A stretch of 64,000 bases of DNA. It comes from Isochrysis galbana (Eukaryota; Haptophyta; Isochrysidales; Isochrysidaceae). The notes beneath the pieces were generated by a model that saw nothing but the letters and a program-made list of their open reading frames with translations, did no database searches and had not been told where the DNA came from. Both the position numbers and the translations under genes were made by a program. Positions 46,650-57,400 of this stretch are shown here, one piece after another (the stretch's first letter is position 1; the number at the start of each line of letters is the position of its first letter). Location of the stretch: positions 284,605-348,604 of the forward strand of contig CM030945.1 in assembly GCA_018136815.1 (NCBI GenBank), given 5' to 3'.

Positions 46650-47056
46650 TTGGAGGGGTGCATAGGAGTATGTATCTGTGGCGAGGACGCGGGGGAGGAA
46701 GGGGGCGAGGACGCGGGGGAGGAAGGGGGCGAGGGAGGGGTCGTACCCACCGCGAGCGGCGGCGGCGCGCAGACAGGCATGCTCCTCGAGGTCCTCGACG
46801 ACTCGTCCCCCGCGAGCGAGATGTCGTCGGTAGAGAAGCCGAGCAGCTCGCCCTCGTCCACACCGACGCTCCACACACAGCAGGGGTCCCCCAGCTCCAT
46901 CCCGTTGCTCTGCCCGTCGCTGTTCGTATCCGCGAGGCAGAGAGAGGTGGTCCACGCCCTATCCGCTATGTCCGCTCCGTCTTCGCGCTCGCCCTCGCCA
47001 CTGCCCGCCATCCATCTCCCAACCATGGAAGATGGCCTGCCCGTCCCGCCCGCCAA
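46650..47056 (-). pseudogene. Temptin-like domain fragment
   Basis: The minus frame contains ADIADRAWTTSLCLADTN, SDGQSNGMELGDPCCVW and DESSRTSRSMPVC. This matches the temptin Cys/Asp-rich calcium-loop pattern (DxDGxxNGxELGDPCCxW) common in secreted algal proteins. The upstream half of the domain and a signal peptide are not found, and the frame continues into low-complexity GEEG-coding sequence. Probably a relic or one exon of a broken gene. Confidence 0.5.
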
Positions 47057-47337
47057 TGGCCAAAATGCCGTGCCTGCCGCCGCCTACCTTCCGTCCCGTT
47101 CGGTTCCTCCTGTCCCATCCATAACCTCCAATCCGTCATCCCCCCGGGTTGACCCCAACCGGCGGCGGCGGACTGATGCTGTCCAATGCTTCCGCAATAA
47201 CCTGCATGGCAGATTTGGAAGTGCCATATGGCGGAAAGAGAGGTGTGATGAATTTTTAAAGTTATCGTCCATCTTTTTTATGATTATGATCCATTGCAAT
47301 CGCTTGCGTATTACATCATCAGCCACCATTCCATTTA

Positions 47338-47575
47338 TAAAAAAAAAACTTCTTAATATTCTCGCCGCGCGCGCGACCCTGCACGGTATCTTCGCAGCCT
47401 CGCCCGTTTCCCTTCACTCCCCCTACACCTGCCTTGCGGCTCGTCCCCTCGTGCTCTACCTAGGGGCTGGGTGTCGTGGGTCTCCAGTGGCAGACGGTGT
47501 GTGCCGATTCGCGATGGCCTGTTTCGCGCCTTCCTCCTATGCCATCGGGCTACCGGCTATTGTGTGTTTCCACCA
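47338..47575 (+). repeat. Repeat family B, long copy
   Basis: Aligns over 235 bp with 61105-61335: AAAAAAAACTTCTTAATA, CTCGCCGCGCGCGCGAC, CACCTGCCTTGCGGCTCGTC, GTGGCAGACGGTGTGT, GCCATCGGGCTACCGG. No protein is encoded. Confidence 0.65.
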
Positions 47576-47734
47576 TTCCATTTATAGACATGGTTGAGCA
47601 CTGTGAGGTGGGTGCCTTTGCTTAAATACTAGACGATTTTTTTTGTGCCGGCGCATTGCGTATTTGGAAACGAGGGGTACCAAATGAAGGCAAACGACCT
47701 AATGTTATACTTATACTACTATATTATCTTCTTA

Positions 47735-47830
47735 TGCGTTTCGATCGACATTATTATAATAAACGTACTGTGAACATTTGATGGCTCAACTTGAACTTGA
47801 GCCTGTCCCATATTCCGGGACGTGACCTTC
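47735..47830 (+). repeat. Repeat family G copy
   Basis: Shares GAACATTTGATGGCTC, TGTCCCATATTCCGGGACG and CGTGACCT with 21805-21880 and 63795-63850. Confidence 0.5.
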
Positions 47831-48059
47831 AAGCCCATCGACCCGTGTCTGCCAACAAACATGCTCTACGCTCTACAAGACTACAAGACTACCATTCGCA
47901 ACGAGTACAATAGTAGAGTGAGACTCTTGTACTACTCTTGTACTCTCGATGTGCTGGGCTCCCTCCTCGTCCCCCCCCGCCGCCCCCAAACCCAACGGTC
48001 CCCTCCTCCGTCTCTCCCTCTCTCCCTCTCTTCCTCTTCTAAAAGCCAAATGAAAGTCG

Positions 48060-48340
48060 GCGAGAGAGAGATAAGCGAGGGGGGGAGGGGGAGGGGGCCG
48101 GCGGAGGGGGTGGGGTGGGGGGAGGAGGGACTCGCTCAGCCATCATTGAAAGCAGGCCCCTGCGCGTGCGGAGAGCAAAGCGAGGAGGGGAAGGGAAGCG
48201 GTTGAGAGGAGGGTGGAAGGAGACAGGGGCTGTGGAGAGCGAAGGCAGTCCTCCAGTGGAGAGAGAGAGTGGGAGGAGGGCAGGGGCGGCCAAGAGAAGC
48301 GGGGCACAAGCGGAGGAAGGGGGAAGCTAGAGAGAGACGG
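48060..48340 (+). repeat. Polypurine tract upstream of the BTB gene
   Basis: Purine-rich sequence broken by short pyrimidine stretches, ending about 25 bases before the start. Confidence 0.5.
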
Positions 48341-48363
48341 GGAAAGGGTGAGACCCATCCGTG

Positions 48364-51230
48364 ATGGCTGAGCCTCGTACACGACGCGTGAGCCAGGGCT
48401 GCTGCTCGAGCACTCGCTCTCCCTCGAGACGGGTGCCCTCGAGCGCCTCGCGGCCCTTCTCGCAGCCCTCTCCTCCACGCATGCGCTCGAGACTGTCAAG
48501 TGATGCAGCATTGCCGCCCGCCTCGTCGGCCGCCCGCCCCTCACGGCCGTCCGCCGGCTCGCCAGCGCGCGGCCGCCCTTCGTCCGCGCGCTCGAGGGCC
48601 GCGGCGGACGGGAGGCCAGCCTCGCCATACGCAGCTGCCTCGCCTGCAAAGCCCCGCGCCCCCCCACGCCGACCTGCGGCAGAACTACTCGTTGCCGGCG
48701 GCCGCGCCGCGCCCGCCGGCATGCTCGACCGGTGGAGGCATGGAGAGAATGGAGATCTCGATCTCAAGTGTGATGGCGGTACTCTCTCCGACGGCGCCGT
48801 CAACCTCCGTTGTCACGCCTCGGTGCTCGCAGCTGCCTCGTCCACATTGGATGAGCGAGTCCGCAACAATCCTCACGGACGGGCGCTCTCCCTTAAGGGC
48901 ATCAGATGGACAGAGATGCAAGCCATTTTAGAGTGGGTGTACACGGGTGAGACGCGAGTCTCTGGAGAGGAGCTGCTTCAGCTGTTGCAGGCCGCGTCCA
49001 GGTGCATGCGCCAACCCCTCGTGCTCATCGGGCGTGCGTGGACACATGGCTTGGGAGGGCAAGACATGTCCCTCCCATGCACCAGCTTGAAACACTCTGA
49101 GCCTTTACTTACCTCCCCATTTCGGCTGTCTGCTGCAGTCTCGGCTTATCCGCGCTCGTTGCGCAATTGGCGAGCTTAATTGAGGAGCGCCTCGACGCCT
49201 CGAAGTGTGTAGAAGTGTGGGAGGTTGCTGACGAGCTGGGCATGGACTTCCTCGCTGCAGCTGCCCGGGAAGTTGCCATGTCCAACTGGGATCAGGTCTC
49301 CCGCTCGCCGGTCTTCGCCACCCTGCCACCGGAGCGGCTCCGAGCACTGCTCGCCTTGCCCGAGGTAAGCGGAGGTGCACATGTAGGCCGCGCTCCTGCC
49401 GCTTGGGTTAGCCCGTCGTCCTCGTCTGGCGGCAGTGTCGCAGCGATGGAGGCGGCGGACACGGCATCTTCTAGCTCATCGACGGCGGGTTGCACCACCG
49501 TCTTGAAGCCGACAAAGCGCTCAGCCTCTCCAGCACTTGGCCGAGCCTTTTGCCATGTGTCCAATTCTGGCAGCGAGGGCCGACGGAATAACGTGCGGAG
49601 CCCAGCGCGTAAATCAACCACCCTGTCCCCTCAGCCCGCCAAGGCGCGGTCGACGCGTCTTGTAGATGGACGTGGCCGTTACGAACCCGTTTCAGGAGAA
49701 GAAGGCAGCGTCCCTTCAAAGGAGCAGCTGCAGGTAGCGCGAAAGCCTCTCGGTGCCTCCGCCACACGACCAGGCCCGGGGCTTCCAACTACCGGTGGGA
49801 GCGACAGTTTCGACCATGTCGTGTCAGTCGACACTTCACCTAGCAAGGACGCCGGACGCTCTGCCTTTTCTCGCGCCGTGACAGGCAGTGACGGCGGCAG
49901 CAGTGGCCAAGGCATTGCGTTGTCTTGTTTGACAGCGCTTTGCGTCCTCCTCCTCATTCTCTTCGGATGCGTGGCTGCGCTCGCAGTAATTCATAGTGGT
50001 GCAGTGCACGATCGCTCGCCGCCTCCAGTGGCGTCGCAAACCCACGTACGGGAAGACACGTGGGAGTGGCCATCCTCCCATCTTGACGTGTCTTCGCCTC
50101 GACCTTCACCGCGTCCACCCCTGTTCCCCGAGTCTCTGCTGCCACCATCACCACCGTCGCCACCGCCGCCGCTGCCCTCGCCACCGCCGCCACCGCCCTC
50201 GCCACCGCCGCCACCGCCCTCGCCACCGCCGCCACCGCCCTCGCCACTGCCGCCGCCTAAGCCCCCTTCCCCAACAACTCCTCCACCTGCACCTCCCCCA
50301 CCGCCACTATTGACCGAAGTGCTCGAAATTCTGAGCGTCTCGGGGGACAGCGATACAAAGGATCAGATGCGGCGCATGCGGGGAGAGCTGGCGCAACTGT
50401 ACAGCGTGCCTATTGGGTGGATACAAATCGAGGAGTTGCATGGCGATGCGAGCGACCACTTGATCCCTTCCCGCATGCGGCGTTCTCTCACGCGCAGTAG
50501 CTCACATGAGTTCGCCGTGGTCATTGTTCCTCCGGAGGAGGAGTCGGCCGAAGCGCTGCGCGTCCGCATGGAATCTGTCGATGATGCACATCTCAGCGCC
50601 GCTCTCGGTGCCAACGTGCACTGCACAATACCACCCACCATTGAAAAGATCGTCTTGCCAGCGTCCACAAGCGAGGAGCCGAGGCACGGTGGTGAGGGCC
50701 ACACGTCCGGCGGCAGCGGCGCCACACTCCTCATCGTCGTTCTGCTAGTGGGCACCTGCTACGCTATCTACTCGCGCCCATCCTGGCTGGTACAGCTAAT
50801 CTTAGGTGCTCCCAAGCGTCGCGGTATGTCCAGTGCCTCCATACGGGGCTCAGCCGCCCGCCCTCCTATAAGGCCAAGCGCTCGACCGATCGCAGTGCCT
50901 GCCGCTAAAAGGCAACAGCGACCTCCGCCAACGTCACCTTTGCCGGAGAAGGATCCCAGAAGGCCTGCTCCCCCAATCCCATCGGGAGCTACCACCGACT
51001 TCAAGGTTGAGTCCCAGCGGATGCGTGAACGGCTTCAGCAGAGCAACGTGGCGGGTATGCCGCGCCCGCATCGTGCGCCGCCCCCACCCCCGCGTGGCGC
51101 GCAGGACCTTGGGCCATACGGTCGAGGATCTGGCGGCAACCTCACAAGTATAGACGTCCGTGGGGAGGAACGCTTTGCGCCGGCGACCTACCATCGAAGC
51201 TACGGCTACATCCGAGGAGACCGGCCATGA
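48364..51230 (+). CDS. BTB/POZ protein with two membrane spans and proline-rich loop
   Basis: Two exons, 48364-49001 and 49139-51230, phase 2 (TCCAG|GTGCAT ... CTGCAG|TCTCGG); 909 codons. After a basic, Ser/Pro-rich head, a BTB domain covers residues about 122-205 (NGDLDLKCDGGTLSDGAV, LRCHASVLAAASSTLDERV, ILEWVYTGE). A helical BACK-like stretch follows (ALVAQLASLIEERL, WEVADELGMDFLAAAA). Hydrophobic spans lie at about 471-495 (CLTALCVLLLILFGCVAALAV) and 741-762 (ATLLIVVLLVGTCYAIY). Between them are SPPPPPP repeats (about 545-590) and a small globular region. The tail is basic and proline-rich. BTB domains usually act as Cullin-3 adaptors; membrane anchoring here is inferred. A donor-like GAG|GTAAGC at about 49363 suggests possible alternative splicing, though the frame stays open. 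Confidence 0.75.
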
Positions 51231-51545
51231 GACTCTGCGTTGTAGGCGAGCATTCGCCGCTACGGTTGCAGATGGGCGCGCTCTGCGCGCTTAGTTAGGT
51301 CAATGTACGCGGCTTCAGAGGCAGAGATCAGCCGCTACCATGCGCTATGCTATGCCGCTCGTGTGGTCAATTGTGCACGTAGAAACATTTGAACATTCGC
51401 TCGTAGCAACTATTTTTATAGTTCCATCTATGGAGCGTGCCGCGACCGCTCCCATCGCCCAGGCCATTCCCGCCACTACCAGTACGCCGCCCACTGTGGG
51501 TGGTAGACGTTAGAAGCTGCTAGCGCAACTATCGTCGTGAAAATG
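51231..51545. other. 3' flank of the BTB gene, nothing seen
   Basis: No coding or repeat pattern recognised. Confidence 0.35.
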
Positions 51546-51925
51546 ATTAAAAAAACTTTTAATATTCTTACCGCACTCGCACTCGCGGCGAATGGAACCA
51601 CTACCTACTACACGTAGCACGTAGTACGTAGCATACTTTCTACACCCCCACTCCCGCGGCCCTTCTCCCCCCGCCATCAGGCGGCTCCCCCCGTACACTA
51701 CTAGGGGGATAGGGGTGAAGGGCTTAGATAGATATGGTCCGGTGGCCCGCGCCTCCCCCCGGCGATCTTTCCCCCCCTTCCTCTTGTGTCTTGTGTCTCC
51801 GAGTGGGCGGCCGACGCTGTCCCGACTTATCTTGTAAACAGGAGCGGGACTTACCGATTTTTCGGTGGACGGAGCTCTCGCTCCGCCCACCCCCTTCTCG
51901 CGCGCTCTTTCTCCCACGTGCGCGA
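51546..51925 (+). repeat. Family A 5' module and truncated core
   Basis: AAAAAAACTTTTAATATTCT, the ACGTAGCACGTAGTACGTAG run, GGGGGATAGGGGTGAAGGGC and ATGGTCCGGTGGCCCGCG match 28215-28454. The core then starts (CGGGACTTACCGATTTTTCG) and stops at about 51925, some 110 bp in. Confidence 0.6.
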
Positions 51926-52126
51926 TCTCATAGTGTGTGGTAGCGTTAGCGTTAGTACCACGTAAGAAGGTGCAACTCGAGCTTCCCTTTTTTTGTCACA
52001 CCCCTCCCGGCTTTTTAGGTCCCCCGCACCCCACGCCTCTCGTCGGCTCCCACCCCCCATCTCTCTCCGCCGCCCCTCTGTTGCACCCCGCGGTATCGGC
52101 CGCTGTCCCCGCTCGCCGCCTCGACC

Positions 52127-52660
52127 ATGCAAACAGAGACTTCTACCGCCAGCGCTGTGCCAAACGCTCACGGCGGCGCTGCGCCACTCGAGGAGCGCCC
52201 CGCCAACAAGCGTAGGCGCGAGCAGGACGAACGCGACTCAGAGGACGCGCCGGATTTGCCCAGCGAGACTGTACCCAAAGCACCGGCCGAGCCAACTCTC
52301 ACTACTGGGACACTGCGTCCGTCACCAATATGAACAGTTTGTTCATTGGCGCGGCAGCGTTCAATCAGCCACTCGATTGGGACACGTCTTCCGTAAATCA
52401 GATGAGGTTTGTGTTCAGTGGTGCATCGGCGTTCAACCAAGCACTCAACCACTGGGACACATCGTCCGTCACCGATATGAATGGCATGTTCACAAATGCA
52501 GCTGCGTTTAACCAGCCGCTAGATGCGTGGAACACCGGGTCGGTGACAAAAATGCGAAGCATGTTCCAGGGGGCCACCTCCTTCTCGCAGGACATCTCAC
52601 ATCTCGGGATGGGACGTGCGGAACGTCGGCAGGAGTGTTCATATTAAAATAAGCCTGATA
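52127..52660 (+). pseudogene. BspA-like DUF285 repeat protein, frameshifted relic
   Basis: The start at 52127 encodes a charged leader with ANKRRREQDERDSEDAPD, then runs out of frame. From about 52300 another frame carries DUF285 repeats: SVTNMNSLF, AAFNQPLDWDTSSVNQMRFV, NHWDTSSVTDMNGMF, AFNQPLDAWNTGSVTKM. Near 52600 the frame shifts again into SGWDVRNVGRSVH. Two frameshifts and a lost middle and end mark a dead copy of a family that is often multicopy in algae and bacteria. Confidence 0.7.
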
Positions 52661-53122
52661 ACCGCAAGAAGGATGACCTCTTTTCGCAGTTGTTCAGTGG
52701 CAAATTCTAGCATTTGTTTTGCCGAATTCAATTGCAGAACTACGTGGAGTTTATCGACTGGCGTGTTCGCAATTGTGTACATATCAGCTGACAATGAGCT
52801 TAAATTACTCGCAATTCTAATTGCCAGTGTCCACTCTTTGGCGGCAATGGCATCATTGCATTTTTTATAAAGTTCAAACAAGAAGTCTTTAGGCATCTCC
52901 ATCTGATATGTTACCGGTGACATCTGGAATGCTTACTACATACCGATACAAAAAAACTGACTTCACCGCGGGGGTGTCATCAAAAGTGGTGCTGCTCTGA
53001 AACCTGCACGTTTGTACTTTAATAAGGGGGTCCTTCAAGTAGAACTTATACCGTGCACATGGGGGGCACTTGCCGAAAATACAACCAAACCTGAGGTTGC
53101 ACCCTCTTACCACTACTCCCAC
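52639..53122 (-). CDS. Unrecognised AT-rich open frames
   Basis: Two overlapping minus frames in a locally AT-rich island: 53122-52889 (with ARYKFYLKDPLIKVQT and FLYRYVV) and 52923-52639 (94 codons; LYKKCNDAIAAKEWTLAIR, amphipathic helices, ending LLAVIRLILI). They overlap in different frames and could be one frameshifted gene. No family was recognised. Base composition differs clearly from neighbouring genes. Confidence 0.3.
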
Positions 53123-54230
53123 TAGCCACTAGCCCGGCACTATCGTCCTCCCTCGCTCGACCCAGCCAGTGCCAGGCTTGCTCCTAACTCCTATCACGTC
53201 CTAGTAGCAAATAAATACTACAGTACGATAAGTTTCGTCAACCAGCTACCGCCTAGCCCTGTTCCGGTTTCGTCAACCGCAGCCGGCAGGGGGGGCGAGA
53301 AGCTCAGCATCCCTCGCTCAGCGCGCCCTCAGGAACAGGGAACGGGAGCCTCCGGGAGCAACACACGTCGCCTTCTCCCCCCTTAATTTAAATTTATTTA
53401 GAGACGGGGGGCTCCCTGCGCTCCTCCCCACTCGGTGAGAGGAGCATCTAGCTCAGCACATCCTGCTTGACCCAGCCCCCCTCTCACACCTCACACCGCG
53501 TGGGACGTGGGAAGTGGCTCGGCTAACCCAGCCGCGCCGCGCGCCGCCCTCCCCGCACAGGCGAAGCTGTCGCGGCGGGGAGGCACCCCCCCCCACCCCC
53601 CCGGCGACCGGCGACACCTTCTCCCCTCCGAGTAACCACCGGCGCGAGGGGGTAGGCTAAGGTCGCAATCCGTCGAAAGAGGACCATGTGAAAGTTTTAT
53701 GTTTATATTCTAGCGGTAAAGTATTATAAAGTATAAAGTATAAAGTGCGAATTCAAAAAAAAATGATCTGTAGATTCAGGGCTAACACCTATCGCCGGGC
53801 CAGTAGACACTACTTCCCATCCGACAACGCCCTTTTCTCCCCTCACTCCGCCTCCGCGCCTGCTTCCCCCCTTTCATCCCCCCCCCCCCCCCCTCTGAGT
53901 CATCTCTCCCCCCCCCCCCCCCCCCTCTCTACCTCCTTCCCTCCCTCCCTCTCTCTCCCTCCCTCCCTCTCCCCCCCCCCCCCCCCCCCCCCCCCCCCTC
54001 TCTCTCTCTCTCTGTTTGGGGGGTTCCGCCCGGGTGCGCTACCACGGGCCCAGTTCGGGGTGCGTGATCCGGGCAGCCCTTGTAGCCTGTAGCACCCTAG
54101 TATGTGGGAAAGCGCGAATTCAATAATAAAATGCCAGTTTAGCTAGCCCGCCCCGCAGTAAGGCGTAGAGATGACGGAGGGTGGAGGGCCGTCCATCTGC
54201 GGAGGGGGGGTCAGCGGCAGTGCGCGGGAG
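53123..54230. repeat. Low-complexity intergenic region
   Basis: A direct repeat GTTTCGTCAACC occurs at about 53226 and 53267. Position 53384 onward has AATTTAAATTTATTTA. Positions 53877-54012 are long poly-C and TC runs. No gene is supported. Confidence 0.5.
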
Positions 54231-54365
54231 AAGGGGGAGCTAGCAAGCAAGCGAGGGAGAGAGGGAAAGGAGAGGAGAGGGAAAGGAGAGGAGAGAGGCG
54301 TGGGGTGGGGGTTGGGATAGAGAGGGGGAGTGAGGGAGAGGCAGAGGCAGAGCGAGAGAGAGGCA
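54230..54365 (+). repeat. Polypurine tract upstream of the rhamnosidase
   Basis: GGAGAGGGAAA-type repeats end about 90 bases before the start at 54454. Confidence 0.55.
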
Positions 54366-54453
54366 CCAGCCTGTCGACTTGGAAGGAGCCACTCAGCCAA
54401 CCGCGCGGGACCGGAGCCTCTCTCCCTTCTCCCTCTCTCAACCTGGTGAGGGA

Positions 54454-57400
54454 ATGTCAGTGAGTGCGGTGCGCCTTCTAGCGGACGGATCGTCTTGGGA
54501 AGGTGGCGGCGGCGTGTCGCGGCTGCATGCTGTCCGCGGCAGCCGCCCGCTCTTCAGCTGGAGCCTGGACTCGACCGAGCGAGGTGCAGAGCAGCGCGGC
54601 TTCGAGCTCTCCATCTATGAGACCGATGGCTCCTCCTCCTCATCGGTGCTAGTGTGGGCATCTGGCCGGCACAACTCGAGCATGGCGCGGCTGCGCTACC
54701 CAGCCGACGCGCCTGCGCTTATGCCAGCCACCACCTATGCCGTTGAAGTCAGCGTCTTCGACGGGCGTGGCGAGGCGCGGAAGCCGGCTGCCGCGCGCTT
54801 CCATGTGCCACTCCGTGACTGGGATGGCGTCAACTGGCTCGGCTCGGCGAAGCACAATATATACCGCTCAACCTTCGCCACCTCTACTGGCCTTCTCCGA
54901 TCCGCTGTACTCTACATCTGCGCGCTCGGCTTCTCAAGGCTGTGGCTGAATGGCGCTGAGCTCGACAGCATGACGCTCACCGTGTCTCCATGGACAAGAT
55001 ACTCTAAGCGCGTCGGCTTCTCCTCCATCGAGGTGGGTCATTTGCTCCAGCCTGCTGGCCAGAATAATACCCTCGGCGTCGAGCTCGGCCATGGTTGGCG
55101 GGCGCGTCAATTCTTGCTCCACAATTTGGATGGCGACGCCCGAATGGCGGGAACCGTTCCTCGCGTACTGCGAGCAAAACTGGTCGCTACTTACGGCGTC
55201 GGCAATGTGGACGGGACTCCTCTACCACACCAGCGTGTAAGCCCATCGGCAGTCGCCACTTCAATGCTCGTACTCAGCCACACCGGCGATGGCAGCTGGC
55301 AGGCAGCAACTGGGCCGACGCTCGAAGATGACGTTTATGATGGAGGTGAGTGCGCTGGAAGTCTTTGTGCCGCTCTGTGTCAGGGTGCGCTAGGCCTTGC
55401 AACCTCCTTTTCAAGCTCATATGCCGACTCAATCATGTACGATCCGCAAATCACTGCTCTGCCCCACATCGCGCACAGAGGTTTATGATGCACGTATAGC
55501 CCACGCGATGCATGGATGGAGTGCTGCAAGCCCATCGAGCGTAGGAGCCGTTTGGGAACATGCTCTGGCGATTCTGCCCGCAAGTCGATCCCAAACGCCC
55601 ATTTCGCCCGTTGCTGAGGAGGATGGTGGTCTTGCGCCCACGGCTCCCTCTGGCCGGATGGTGCCATGGGCGGCTCCTCCTGTGACGGTGGGTCGCGTTC
55701 TTACACCGGCGTCTCTGCGACAGACTGAAGCTAGAGTTTGGCTTGCCGACTTTGGGTCAAACTTGGCCGGAGTAGTGCGGCTCAGTGGCATCACTTGCAA
55801 GGCAGGCACCACTCTCACCATCCTCCACAGCGAGATTTTGCAGCATTCACAGCTGCCCGGTGTTCAAAAGCCGGATTCCATGCGTATCTACACAGCAAAC
55901 CTCCGCTCCGCCAAGCAAAGGGACATGTACATCTGCGCTGGGCTGGTGGGCGAGACGTGGGCTGCGCGTATGACGTACCACGGCTTTCGCTATGCCGAAA
56001 TTCGCAGCAGCGACCCGTCCTTCAACCTCACCGCCTCCAACGTGCAGATGCTTCACATTCACTCGTCGCTCCCGAGACGAGCTCATGTGGACTTCTCGGC
56101 GGCCACCTTGAATCGTTTGCAAGCAATGGCAGTTGGCGCCCAGCGCTCAAACTTCATGACGGTGCCCACCGATTGTCCGCAACGCGATGAGCGTCTTGGT
56201 TGGCTGGGCGATGTGTCGTTGTCAGCTGATTCCATTACCCTCAACTTCGATGCGCGCAATTTTCTTCTCGGATTCCTCGATAGCATTGTTGACGAGATCG
56301 GCGTGGACGGCTCCCTTCCTGCGGTCGTGCCGTCGGTGTGCGATGCGTGGTTGCCTGGCAGCGAATGGGCTTCGAGAGGGTGGCCAACAATGTCCTATCA
56401 TCAGTCCCCAAGGCCATTGCGGGGGGGCGGCGTCGTTGCTCGCTTTTTGTCATAGCTTTGCCCATTCGCCACGCCTGGTTCGATGGCTTTTCCGATTCCT
56501 TACACGCCTATGTGTTAGGTGCGATTCGGCGAACGGCCGGCAGACGTGAGCTGGTCTGCCGCGCTCGTTGGAATCATGCATGCGCTTTGGCGCATTGACG
56601 GCGAGATCGACATGTACAAGCAGGTGGGTCGGTGCCCAGACGCGCGACAACCGGCCGTTAAGAATGCGCGTACCCCTTCGAAGTACTGCATTTGCATTAG
56701 CGCTACGAGTCCAATCACGCCTGCACCCGCTCGAGGGAGCCCATGCCATCGCTTGCCGTGCGTCGCAGCATATGCCAGCCTTAGTAGCTCACTTATCCAA
56801 TGTGGCCAAGCTCGCTGCGCACGGGCTTGGCAAGATGCATACTCCGCACGGGGATTGGTGCCCGCCTCCAACGCGGACTGGCACTGGCCAAGGGACCAAA
56901 CCGTCGCCGTCGTTGGCCTCGGCCTTCTCCTACATTCGCATGGTCCAGCAGGCCGCCAAGCTCACAGAGGCCGCTGGCGATGCTGTCCGCACACATGAGA
57001 TGAGAGTGCTCGAAAAGTCGCTCCTGTCGCAGTACAATGACGCTTTCTGGTGGGCTTGCAGCCGGTCCTTCTTTGCCAGCTGACGATGAGCTGCCTGGAT
57101 GGGACAGCAAGCACCCGGCATCCCTTGGATCCCAGGAAGGCTCCATATTCCTTGTACACGCCGCACATCTTCGCTCGTCCCTCCTTCCCTCGATTCATAG
57201 GAAGGGCTCGACATCCGCGAATAAAACATACGACAGCGGCGTGCAGTCCGCTTTGGTCCTTAGTCTGGCGGTTGGAGCGCCTCCTAGCGAGGACGTGGCG
57301 ATGCGCACCCATCATGCCCTCACCCAAAGCGTGGCCGATGAGCGCTACCATTATACAACTGGGATCCTCGGGTTCAAGCATCTCTTTGATGAGCTAGATA

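Noticed and set aside
49954-50313. Frames over the proline-rich loop coding for RAVAAVARAV or RHRPRHRRH repeats
   Set aside because: They are shadows of the SPPPPP repeat of the BTB protein.
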